A DNA stretch of 48,667 nt, taken from positions 1-48,667 of IMG/VR virus record IMGVR_UViG_3300028829_003988; one strand, given 5' to 3'. Below are positions 19,701-27,369 of this stretch, one piece after another; the first letter of the stretch is position 1, and each line of letters begins with the position of its first letter. This stretch comes from a virus. Both the position numbers and the translations under genes were made by a program. A model generated the notes under the pieces. The model did no database searches. It was not told the DNA's origin and saw only the letters and a list, made by a program, of their open reading frames with translations.

Positions 19701-21891
19701 GTCTTCGATTCATTAAATTTAACGCCTGTGCCCAAGTGGGGTTATATTGGTATGCCCATCTTATCTTATATTTCTCATCATATACGTCTTTATAAACGGG
19801 GTATGCCGGTGATTTATACCACTCGAATTGGTCGTTTTTATTACCATTGTTTGGTACATTAGCGTCATTTTCTTTTATTATATTTTTATAAAAACTGTTA
19901 TTATCATCTCTATTATCATATCCCGAACCAAGCAACCTTTTTGACAACCTAAATAAGTACGAGTTATCAAGTACTTCTCCACTACCGTAATCATTAACAC
20001 ATGACTGATTAAGGTCTGGGTCATACACATAAGCGTTACTAGATGTCGCATCTATAATTGCACCGAAAGCAAAATTAGCTTCAGTTTCAGCCGCAGACTG
20101 TTCCTGCTCACTACTATTATCGGTACTTTTTGTAGTACACTCACAAGCCTCACAGTCTGGATACGATAACATAGGTAGTGCTATAGTTTTAAACGGGTTC
20201 TCTTTTGGTAATGGCGTTAGTGTTGATTTTTGACAGTCTAAGTTTACCCCAGGTATCCAAGCGACCGCTTTACATAATGCATATATAATACCATTAATTA
20301 TTGCGACTATAATGTTTATTATTATTCTTAGTATCGGGTAAAGAAATGCAAGAACGTGTGAGATTATAATTAAAGTAATTAATGGTACTGTTATAATACT
20401 TAATAAGAAGTTAAATATAAAAATGAAAGGACTCCCACTTCTAACGGCATCGTTAACTGGTGGAGTGTTATTAAGTGACTTACAACTGTCATCATTAATC
20501 TGTTTAATTCCTAAATGTTTTTTTCTATTGAATCCCCATTTAAACCTGTCAATATTACTCGCAACCGTATAAACTTTATTATAATTAAATTCATAGAAAC
20601 TATCATTACAATTTATTGCGGAATCACTGTCATAATAGTCCTCCCAATCTAAAGAAAAGGCATATGATTTATTTCTTTTCTCTTCTGATGGTAAATCGTC
20701 AATCGTACTACCCGACCAACCATGTTCTTTAATATTAGGCACTAGAAAGTTAGCTCGTATAACATCTTCTTCTAACCCACCTTCATTTTGATACTTTATT
20801 TTAAACCTATATTTACCTTTTGTTGGGATTCCGTTTTTTGGGTCTATTGAAATTATCTGCTCCCCAAATTCATTTGTGGTGACGTAGTTTAGGTTCATAG
20901 GTAGGTCTATTAACCAAACACCCTCATCATCAATTACATTTCCACCCTCTTCAAGTTTATACTCTTCTATAATAGGTTTACCACTAAAATCAACGTCAAT
21001 TGTTTGTCTAATAGCCAAAATTTGACCCGGACCAGTTTCTAAATTACATAAACCACCTGTTTTATTTTTTGGTTTACAATTGGCCCTTAGGTATTGGTCT
21101 TTTACTGTTGATATTAAAGACCCCATAAATATTGATGTCGGTTTTATTTCAATCCCCTCATCTCTCAAGTCAAAATCAGTACGGGTTAATCCTACATCAC
21201 ACAAGTCGTTCTCACCCCAAAACGGATAAACTTCAATTTCTTTAACAACATTCACTAATTGTGGTAAACTATTTAAGTCTTCACTTGCTTTAAACTGTTG
21301 ACCGTTAAACTGAGTTTCAACTCCTCTACCCATCCTAATTAAATCTGCAGGTCTTAATGAAAACTGACCAATATTAGAAAGGTCTAAGTCCATTACTATT
21401 TTTTGCTGACCTAAAGGAACACCAAAAATCATAAAATCTCCCGATTCATTAGTTTTTACAGTGTATTTGTAATACTTCTCATAAACTTGTAAAACTTCAC
21501 TCCTAGTTAAAACATCATCTCTAGATGGGAATGTCCCTGTCGGTGTATGCCCCCCGTATTGTTGTTCGTAAGGTAATAAGTTATATCTATACCCATCTTC
21601 ATTCTTATCTATTATTTTTTTATAAGGGTAAAGTGTAGAAATTATCGGGTCATTAGCGTCTTCATTATCTAGTGGGACAAATATTGAAATGTTGACGTTC
21701 GGAACTCCGAAGCCTCCATTAACTACTACCCTACCAGCGACAACACCATAATCCGCACAAAACCTATCATACAAATCCTCTTGTCTAAACTTTAATGACA
21801 AAACTTCTAAGAAATCAAAGTCCTGGTCAATATTGAGTCTGACTTCTTTGTCGACCCCTACTTCTGTTCTAAACCTATATGATTTTGACAT
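16720..21891 (-). CDS. Very large tail/baseplate protein with hydrophobic segment (1723 aa)
   Basis: Not assigned to a known family. Residues about 50-175 resemble a carboxypeptidase-regulatory-like beta sandwich (VAGRVVVNGGFGVPNVNISI, then NESGDFMIFGVPLGQQKIV), a fold frequent in Bacteroidota surface proteins. Residues about 484-552 form a strongly hydrophobic stretch rich in Ile and Leu that could make two or three membrane helices. It ends with WIPGVNLDC and is followed by a CEACEC cluster. The remaining 1100 residues are soluble-looking and Asn/Gly/Tyr-rich, and the C-terminus is basic (LRRGKTAMNRYIKKY). A 70-nt gap separates it from gene 6, with a TATTTATC box 13 nt before the ATG, so it may head its own late transcript. 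I infer a baseplate protein, possibly one that touches the host membrane. Confidence 0.7.
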   Translation of the reverse strand: MSKSYRFRTEVGVDKEVRLNIDQDFDFLEVLSLKFRQEDLYDRFCADYGVVAGRVVVNGGFGVPNVNISIFVPLDNEDANDPIISTLYPYKKIIDKNEDGYRYNLLPYEQQYGGHTPTGTFPSRDDVLTRSEVLQVYEKYYKYTVKTNESGDFMIFGVPLGQQKIVMDLDLSNIGQFSLRPADLIRMGRGVETQFNGQQFKASEDLNSLPQLVNVVKEIEVYPFWGENDLCDVGLTRTDFDLRDEGIEIKPTSIFMGSLISTVKDQYLRANCKPKNKTGGLCNLETGPGQILAIRQTIDVDFSGKPIIEEYKLEEGGNVIDDEGVWLIDLPMNLNYVTTNEFGEQIISIDPKNGIPTKGKYRFKIKYQNEGGLEEDVIRANFLVPNIKEHGWSGSTIDDLPSEEKRNKSYAFSLDWEDYYDSDSAINCNDSFYEFNYNKVYTVASNIDRFKWGFNRKKHLGIKQINDDSCKSLNNTPPVNDAVRSGSPFIFIFNFLLSIITVPLITLIIISHVLAFLYPILRIIINIIVAIINGIIYALCKAVAWIPGVNLDCQKSTLTPLPKENPFKTIALPMLSYPDCEACECTTKSTDNSSEQEQSAAETEANFAFGAIIDATSSNAYVYDPDLNQSCVNDYGSGEVLDNSYLFRLSKRLLGSGYDNRDDNNSFYKNIIKENDANVPNNGNKNDQFEWYKSPAYPVYKDVYDEKYKIRWAYQYNPTWAQALNLMNRRRMYFGDAGMNGLFNNMPGGSNYSSRKTTNRIQVSCVNDDFGPQNGAPWTDMCNVFLFDPGTNLTTGSLMTFNDLNEINDPNVNTYENGNQFGNESITGSTNGNPNTYTQVEVPYVQANGQTGVGYANLINTSTTSYYTFKSGVEYFQVLTSMTLNEMSTQLKEFENDALLKKFVRTYRSKINCKQEASEEEGFISNLKVTESYDDYENIVVAFFVRGVDVYTPRQKMRYDLSKLFGFGINGQNDYVGARVVEGDYYMNIPIQPNGGGSGDEWWTNSESPTPHYEIDSPGSLKWYSSNNGGGSGNWSDANKLYHSSYTFTPNSSNWQPFKTYSFNKYCSLDGQISNAMPGYMGDFGVSLPDENFPESGLNPWMQKRIEGCGYQYADFVGTSNNKKRRELGSSAHRITSVSPLYLPKNYEQNGDGTYPNGVPHTWMSQSNKIVFRSDRLPSSDFFENFESDAKEFRRYTLHMNNIQKTYFISDDGVITTPEGEVIGAADGSGNSADDLEDANSTVANVISSFSCGGMVPLGCYEGDGEDFDISSPCYLSENEVWTGPERVVNGCYQFVIKRVIISIPRDILMFFEWRVRIRFMYALCQGIIGEMFQNNWLNGTLYMPAIQKQTLFNSDNEPTRYRYCGDPQQFWDNRKNQGPLYFNTDTNSFFYRSTPYDDESNQFVGQEPGRNYYTGQNKKNIWSPTTIMELGPRDEFTKEISFSPEFEGYFIDLVTSSSYKDISTIINLFAVSRLANAGFLETLLGAGDASVGAIFSREFDTIADGTAFADFITNPFDSRVDGDFAQMISINSEFGVIPYLDGNYEDSITVQDDRFGIWFSSNTQNRRLITNGVTTFGTEVEGPTNSFGYPNSQVIPFYMWRIKDNGLFGTEQNTWETSCIYASTYQGDDFFEGSGKYMKPNSGYGLGYIYNRSSSDSELDEFPVNSPNSCEDSSGGVISDLLSDDLAKGNFKVGNPFHFYFGLRRGKTAMNRYIKKYIFNLE

Positions 21892-21904
21892 AAAATACTT
21901 TTAA

Positions 21905-21912
21905 GATAAATA
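21905..21912 (-). promoter_or_regulatory. TATTTATC box before the 1723-aa gene
   Basis: TATTTATC (7 of 8 matches to the recurrent box) on the coding strand, 13 nt before the ATG at 21891. It sits in a 70-nt gap after gene 6 that is otherwise AT-rich and holds no clear terminator. Confidence 0.35.
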
Positions 21913-21961
21913 GTTATTCATCTTAATTTTAATTTTAAAAAAATAAAAGTATATGAATGCG

Positions 21962-23800
21962 TTATGAGAACTCTACGTTCTTAAGTTGTTTGATTCTGAC
22001 TTTAATATCTTTTTCAGGAAACCTTATCTGATATATCTGATTAGGTTGTGCAAAAATAGTATCATCTATCAACTCAATTTGTTTAGAATTTTTATTAACG
22101 TATCTTTGAGATGTCTCGGACGATGAGTATTGACCTCCTGTTTTATTAAACACTTTTAAATCCGCCAATGTACTAACTCCTGGTATATCTTGTATAATTC
22201 TTCTAATGTCAGATATGTTAACATTTTTACCTAATAAATTAGTCATCGGAGATAAGTAAGATTCGACACTATTAACTATACTAGTTACAACCTGTCCTTG
22301 GTTTTCTGTGGATGTCATAGCAACACTGAACTCAAACTCTAAATCAATAACATCAGCACTCCGTATAGATATGTAATCATTTATCATACGATAATTAGAA
22401 AGGTAGTTAGCAATATTATCTTTTAATGTTTTAGACACATTACTAGTTAACTTTCTGTTTGAGTCGTATGATAATACTTCAATTTTTATCTTATTATCTT
22501 CCTCAACAATCGCAGCCTTTGCAGGTGCACCAAATCTACTTGGCATCGTTCTTATTAAAGAATTATAGTCGTTTATAGTAACCGCTCTTTTTTGTGCTGA
22601 AAAGTTATAAGTTACCATATTTCTAACCTCTTCTGTTGTAGGTAAGTCACCTCCTCCGATAGCGGCGGTTACATTATTACATCTTAAACTTTGAATTACA
22701 TTCTGATTAATGTTCTGTGATGGTCCGTTTACCGCAAAATTTACATTACCGATTTGATTAATCGTATTAACCCCTATATTTGATGTCGCACCACCTCCGA
22801 TTCTATATTTAACAAATAATGTCGTATTCGCTTTAACTGTTTTACCAAGTGCAATGTTGTTTTGATAATCCTGTAACCTTAATGGTATCCCCGTTCTTGC
22901 AAACTCGGCAAGTTGGTCGTCAGCGGTTACGGTAGCACTACCAAATTGGACTCTACAATATCCTTCAGGTGTGTATTCGGATATAAATCTGTTTTCAGTC
23001 TCTATATATTTTCCGACTTTTATACCTGGATTGTCTGACGCCTTACTTGGGTCTTCAACAAATACCGTATTTTCTGCTAACGCATCGACCTCATACCATT
23101 TATCGGGTGAAGTGATAAACTCATCATATGTCGGCGGACTAGAATAGGATGTCCCATCTTTTTGAATTAAAGATGTTATACTTATTACATTTTTTTCAGG
23201 TAAAAAGAAATCGTAAAATGGTTTTACATCGTTACTATTAATTACTTTTTTGAAAACCTTTGTAGTTCCATTAACAACCACTTCTCTTTTTGTGATGGTA
23301 TAATTTACTATTCTATTATTAGAATCAAAGTTCGGTATTTTAGTTCTGTTTGGAAACCCTTTACTATTATACTGAGTACTAAAATCAATATCGTCTTGAT
23401 TTTCGAATATCTGACCAGCACCTATGAACTGAGAGCCCGACCTTATAATTCCTAAATATCTACTATCTTCTTGGTCCCCAAAAGCAGGTACGGTTATAGA
23501 AACGTCAACCAACGCAATTGACGGTCGGTTTCCAGGTATCTTTAGTCCGTATGTTCTTGCTATATTATATATAGATGATTTTTGTTGAGCATACTGTAGA
23601 ACAGTTTCTTGAACACTTCTGTCAATGTGATAATGTAAATTATCTCCAATTGCAGCGTTTAAATCTAAAAATACAGAATAAACTGACGCATCATTAAAAT
23701 TATCAATTAATTCAGGATAATATTGACGTGTAAAATTAATAAGGTCTTGCCTTAGTCCTTCAAAATCTCTATCTGTGTATGATATTTTACGATTAGCCAT
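21962..23800 (-). CDS. 6: Baseplate wedge protein gp6 (baseplate J-like)
   Basis: 612 residues, close to T4 gp6 (660). The N-terminus, with YTDRDFEGLRQDLINFTRQY, then DNFNDASVYSVFLDLNAAIG and the YHIDRSVQE helix, is characteristic of gp6/P2 gpJ baseplate wedge proteins. The middle has LRLQDYQNNIALGKTV, and the C-terminal third carries the conserved MPSRFGAPAKAAIVEEDN segment and an ISDIRRIIQDIPGV motif. gp6 forms the inner ring of the baseplate and joins wedges into the hexagon. It lies 5 nt after the gp25 homologue, the classic 25-6 pairing of minimal contractile baseplates. An AAGG four bases before the ATG could act as a weak ribosome binding site. Confidence 0.9.
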   Translation of the reverse strand: MANRKISYTDRDFEGLRQDLINFTRQYYPELIDNFNDASVYSVFLDLNAAIGDNLHYHIDRSVQETVLQYAQQKSSIYNIARTYGLKIPGNRPSIALVDVSITVPAFGDQEDSRYLGIIRSGSQFIGAGQIFENQDDIDFSTQYNSKGFPNRTKIPNFDSNNRIVNYTITKREVVVNGTTKVFKKVINSNDVKPFYDFFLPEKNVISITSLIQKDGTSYSSPPTYDEFITSPDKWYEVDALAENTVFVEDPSKASDNPGIKVGKYIETENRFISEYTPEGYCRVQFGSATVTADDQLAEFARTGIPLRLQDYQNNIALGKTVKANTTLFVKYRIGGGATSNIGVNTINQIGNVNFAVNGPSQNINQNVIQSLRCNNVTAAIGGGDLPTTEEVRNMVTYNFSAQKRAVTINDYNSLIRTMPSRFGAPAKAAIVEEDNKIKIEVLSYDSNRKLTSNVSKTLKDNIANYLSNYRMINDYISIRSADVIDLEFEFSVAMTSTENQGQVVTSIVNSVESYLSPMTNLLGKNVNISDIRRIIQDIPGVSTLADLKVFNKTGGQYSSSETSQRYVNKNSKQIELIDDTIFAQPNQIYQIRFPEKDIKVRIKQLKNVEFS

Positions 23801-23805
23801 TTACC

Positions 23806-24285
23806 TTAAATATTAATAATAATGAAATCTCTCGTATCAAATGTACTATCTTTGATTGAATAGTCTATTTTAACTTTGGCGGTGTACTCTTCAACCCCCT
23901 CACCCGCTGTTCTAAATATATCAAACATTTCATATGTTGAGCTCTGGTCCTCGACGTTTAAATCACCTATAGGACTCTTATCATCCTCACTATATGGTTC
24001 AATTGTGATATCATTTATCTGTAGGTTAGGTATGTATTTATCACACGCTATTTGTATATCTGACTTTATTGCGTCAAATGTAGGTCCATCCATAGGTTCA
24101 AAAATAAACTCATATATTCTAGTTCCAAAATCAGGTAAATAATATCTACTACCCTTTCTTGTTAATATTAAATGAAGTAAATCTGCCCTTACTTCTTCAG
24201 GTACATTTTCTGTTAAGTCTAAGTAAGTACCGTCAGTACTTTCTCTAAAAGGAAAATTTACACCATAAGTTTTCTTTATCGCCAT
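23806..24285 (-). CDS. 25: Baseplate wedge protein gp25 (GPW/gp25 family)
   Basis: 159 residues (T4 gp25: 132). The family core is visible at about 41-66: LTRKGSRYYLPDFGTRIYEF, then IFEP, i.e. the RxxxPxFG...L/IYEFLFEP pattern that contacts the sheath initiator in gp25 and P2 gpW. The N-terminus (FPFRES...GTYLDLT) and the NDITIEPY segment before the last strands also fit. gp25 holds the inner wedge together with gp6 and gp53 and nucleates sheath assembly. The family was once called lysozyme-like, but it is structural. It is the first gene after the nrdA terminator and probably starts the baseplate transcript. Confidence 0.9.
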   Translation of the reverse strand: MAIKKTYGVNFPFRESTDGTYLDLTENVPEEVRADLLHLILTRKGSRYYLPDFGTRIYEFIFEPMDGPTFDAIKSDIQIACDKYIPNLQINDITIEPYSEDDKSPIGDLNVEDQSSTYEMFDIFRTAGEGVEEYTAKVKIDYSIKDSTFDTRDFIIINI

Positions 24286-24314
24286 AACAATAAATATAAC
24301 TTAGAGTATTTTTA

Positions 24315-24348
24315 TAAAAAAACCCGTGTTAAACACGGGTCTTTTTTT
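24315..24348 (-). terminator. Bidirectional terminator after nrdA
   Basis: An 8-bp GC-rich stem (ACCCGTGT, 322-329, with ACACGGGT, 333-340) and a 3-nt loop are flanked by a run of A on one side and T on the other. It therefore ends with a U-tract in both directions. It separates the replication/nucleotide cassette from the 25-6 baseplate set. Confidence 0.9.
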
Positions 24349-26053
24349 ATCCTTCACATGCGACACATTGTAGGTCATTTAAATTCAACTTCTTTCTTGC
24401 AAATGCCTGAGCCGAGTTCATTGAGTGTTGGTAGTATAGTGTTTTAACTCCTAACTTCCATGAATCAATCAATAACTTATTAACATCTCTTGTCGGCATA
24501 TCAGGAGATACCATTAAGTTTAATGACTGCGATTGGTCAATGTATTGTTGTCTGACCGCAGCCTGATTAATTATTGACGCTTGATTGATTTCTGAAAAAG
24601 TTCTAAAAACATCTTTTTGCTCGTCACTTAAAAAATCTAAGTGTTGTACTGAACCGTCTTTCTTTTTAATCGTATCCCACACTTCTTTAGTGTCTTTCCC
24701 TATTTCAAGTAACAGGGTTTTAAGTATTGGGTTCTTAATCGTGACTTTCATTTTAGCAACGTCTTTTACATAACAGTTAGACCATATAGGTTCGATTGAC
24801 TGTGACACTTGACCTAAAATAAACGCGGATGATGTTGTCGGAGCAATCGCGTTAAGTGTAACGTTTCTGCGCCCATAACCCTTAAGATATTCAGGTTCTC
24901 CAAATTTTTCAGCTAGCTCAGAAGATGCGTTGTATGATTTTTCTTTGATGTTTTTAAATACCTCTACATTCAATCTTGCACTTTCTTTAGTGTCAAACCC
25001 CAACCCTTTCGATTGGAGTAGTGAATGCCACCCTAAAACACCTAATCCTAACGCTCTTTGTCTTTTAGCGAAGTTGTATGCCTTCTCCAAGTAGAAGAAT
25101 GCCCTATTACCTTCAATAGAACCGTCAGATTTTAGGTCTTCAATTTTAGTTAAAAACTCAGTAACAACCGCGTCAAGAAAGTAAGTCATAGTTTCAACCG
25201 CATCTGTGTCTTTCCATTCGTCATAATGTAGAGCGTTCATAGATGACAATACACAAACAAAAGATTCTTCTTCTGAATTGTGAAGTGCAATTTCAGAACA
25301 AAGGTTAGAATTATAAATTTTAGCCCCTTTATCTCTATATACATCGGGAGAGTTGTTATTCATAGTATCACTAAACATGATATATGGATAACCAATTTCA
25401 CCTCGTCTCTGAATTACTTTAGCCCAAATTGCTCTCTTCTCTTCGTCACCCCCAATCATTTCTTTCATGAAGTCATCACTAACAGTTACTGCATGTGTTA
25501 AATCTTGAATAGGGAACCCTTCAGTACCGATTTCAAGGAACTCCATAATATCAGGGTGCTCTACAGGTAAGTAAGGTGAAAAACGACCTCTTCGAGTAGC
25601 TCCTTGTGAGATGTTATCAACGACACTTTCGAATAAATTCATAAAGTGAACCGCTCCAGGCGCTTGCCCGTTATCGGTAATATATGCACCTCTTTCACGA
25701 ATATTTCCAAAGTAACCTGAAGTTCCTCCACCCATTTTACTCATTTCACCAACTTCCGCCTGTGTAAACAAAATGGATTCAATATTGTCACCAATGTTAG
25801 ACCCAAAACAACTAACGGGTAGTCCCCTCTTTTTTCCAAAATTAGCCCAAACAGGTGATGATAACGAATACCATCCCTTACCCATATATTCATAAAATTT
25901 ATCAGCAAATCCTTCGATTCCTAATATTTTCTCTGCATGGTCTGCAATTGTTCTAATTCTTTCTAAAGGTTCCTCTCCCTCACTTAAATACCCTCTACGT
26001 AAAAAGGTTATGGATTCTTCATTAATCCAATCAAAAAGTTTTCTATTTTTCAT
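24347..26053 (-). CDS. nrdA: Ribonucleotide reductase class I large subunit (no ATP-cone)
   Basis: 568 residues; reduces ribonucleotides for phage DNA synthesis together with NrdB. The catalytic set is complete: redox cysteines C82 (LPVSCFGSN) and C267 (SFVCVLSS); N250, C252 and E254 in NLCSEIALH; the radical-relay pair Y540-Y541; and a C-terminal C563-V-A-C566 pair for re-reduction. The N-terminus starts directly in the catalytic region, so the usual 90-100-residue ATP-cone is missing. That domain is present instead on NrdB. The gene follows nrdB by 19 nt, is the last of the cassette, and runs into a strong terminator. The loop region SSAFILGQVSQSIEPI agrees with class I enzymes. Confidence 0.95.
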   Translation of the reverse strand: MKNRKLFDWINEESITFLRRGYLSEGEEPLERIRTIADHAEKILGIEGFADKFYEYMGKGWYSLSSPVWANFGKKRGLPVSCFGSNIGDNIESILFTQAEVGEMSKMGGGTSGYFGNIRERGAYITDNGQAPGAVHFMNLFESVVDNISQGATRRGRFSPYLPVEHPDIMEFLEIGTEGFPIQDLTHAVTVSDDFMKEMIGGDEEKRAIWAKVIQRRGEIGYPYIMFSDTMNNNSPDVYRDKGAKIYNSNLCSEIALHNSEEESFVCVLSSMNALHYDEWKDTDAVETMTYFLDAVVTEFLTKIEDLKSDGSIEGNRAFFYLEKAYNFAKRQRALGLGVLGWHSLLQSKGLGFDTKESARLNVEVFKNIKEKSYNASSELAEKFGEPEYLKGYGRRNVTLNAIAPTTSSAFILGQVSQSIEPIWSNCYVKDVAKMKVTIKNPILKTLLLEIGKDTKEVWDTIKKKDGSVQHLDFLSDEQKDVFRTFSEINQASIINQAAVRQQYIDQSQSLNLMVSPDMPTRDVNKLLIDSWKLGVKTLYYQHSMNSAQAFARKKLNLNDLQCVACEG

Positions 26054-26072
26054 TTTTTATATCATAATTAAA

Positions 26073-27353
26073 TTAAAATAAGTCGTTTGACGTAATCGAT
26101 TTTGATTTCTTACTATAATTAATACTTCTTTTATTGAAGAAATCTGTATGTTTTGTTGTTAAAATTTCATCATCAAACCATTCAGTAGTCTCAAGTAATG
26201 TTTCATTTACGGTGAATATACTATCAATACCGATTGAGTTTAATGATACGTTAAATCTGTGTTTTATAAACTCCATAGTTTGTTTTTTAGTTAGGAAGTC
26301 TAAGTCTCCTTTCTCAAAAATCCAATTGACAATCTCGATTTCTGCGTCACACGCTTCCAATGTCGCATCAATTAAATCTTCAACTAACTCTTCTGTCCAC
26401 CAATGTGGATTTTCCTTCTTAATTAAGTTTACTAAGTCAAATCCAAAACTAGCGTGAATATTCTCTTCCTTAGATGTCGCCTCAACAGCGTTACTAATAC
26501 CCTTTAACATATTCTTGTGTTTGTTAAATGACATAATAACTAAGAACTGTGAGAATAGTGATACGTTCTCAATAAACATCGAGAATAGTATTACGGACTC
26601 AAAGTATTCCTTGTTCTCAACACTTTTTGAGTTTGAAATGGATTTTTCTAAATATTTAATTCTTCTTCTAATCGCGGGTACCTGCATTAGACTTTCAAAT
26701 TCTTTGTTTAAACCTAACAACTGTATTAGGTGTGAATAAGCATCAGCATGTCTTACTTCTGACTCCGCGAATGTAGCTCCTACGTTACCGATTTCTGGTT
26801 TTGGCATCCTTTTATATATGTCCCCCCAAAATGTTTTAACGGCAATCTCAATCTGAGAAATTGCCAACATCGCTCTTTCAAGTGCAGATTTTTCTTTTTC
26901 ATCTAAGTGCACTTTAAAATCCTGTATATCTGAAGTAAAATTAAACTCTGTATGTACCCAGTATGAATGTCTAATTGCATCGACAAACTCATTTAACTCA
27001 GGATAATCATAAGGTTTTAAATTAACTCTTTTCGAAAATATATCAGGTCTATTCTTAGCCCTATATACAATATACTCTTTTGCCACTTCGTTAAGTCCGT
27101 TATCCATTAGTTTGTTCTCAACCATATCATGAATATCGTCAACATGTGGTATTCTTTCTTTATCGTTTCTAAACAACGCCTTCGCAGTAATACGAGCGAT
27201 TTTCTCCGCCATTACCTCATCGACCTGATTAGTACTCTTCATTGCTTTTAAAACCGCAACTTCAATTTTTTCAGTTTTAAAAACGACTTTATCGCCACTT
27301 CTTTTTATTACATAGCGCATATCTGTCTCTATTTTATTCATTAGATTCTCCAT
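26073..27353 (-). CDS. nrdB: Ribonucleotide reductase class I small subunit with N-terminal ATP-cone
   Basis: 426 residues. Residues about 12-103 are an ATP-cone (YVIKRSGDKVVFKTEKIE, with RARNR-like YRAKNRP at its end), normally found on NrdA. The ferritin-like radical-generating domain follows. Ligand candidates are E169 (31 residues before the next, where E. coli has Asp), E199 and H202 in ESEVRHADAY, E262 in FIENVSLF, and E297 and H300 in KEENIHASFG. Y206 occupies the radical tyrosine position. The C-terminal tail (SITSNDLF) should bind NrdA. ATP-cone NrdBs are known from flavobacteria such as Leeuwenhoekiella, where the cone controls NrdB oligomerisation by dATP. The gene precedes nrdA, the reverse of the usual order, and follows the helicase by 16 nt. 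Confidence 0.93.
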   Translation of the reverse strand: MENLMNKIETDMRYVIKRSGDKVVFKTEKIEVAVLKAMKSTNQVDEVMAEKIARITAKALFRNDKERIPHVDDIHDMVENKLMDNGLNEVAKEYIVYRAKNRPDIFSKRVNLKPYDYPELNEFVDAIRHSYWVHTEFNFTSDIQDFKVHLDEKEKSALERAMLAISQIEIAVKTFWGDIYKRMPKPEIGNVGATFAESEVRHADAYSHLIQLLGLNKEFESLMQVPAIRRRIKYLEKSISNSKSVENKEYFESVILFSMFIENVSLFSQFLVIMSFNKHKNMLKGISNAVEATSKEENIHASFGFDLVNLIKKENPHWWTEELVEDLIDATLEACDAEIEIVNWIFEKGDLDFLTKKQTMEFIKHRFNVSLNSIGIDSIFTVNETLLETTEWFDDEILTTKHTDFFNKRSINYSKKSKSITSNDLF

Positions 27354-27369
27354 CTTTTAAGACAATTAA

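Noticed and set aside
21892-21961. Terminator after gene 6
   Set aside because: The gap holds only AT-rich weak pairing, with no GC stem followed by a U-run.
23806-24285. Lysozyme activity for the gp25-like protein
   Set aside because: The old family name suggests it, but members are structural baseplate wedge proteins and no catalytic site is visible.
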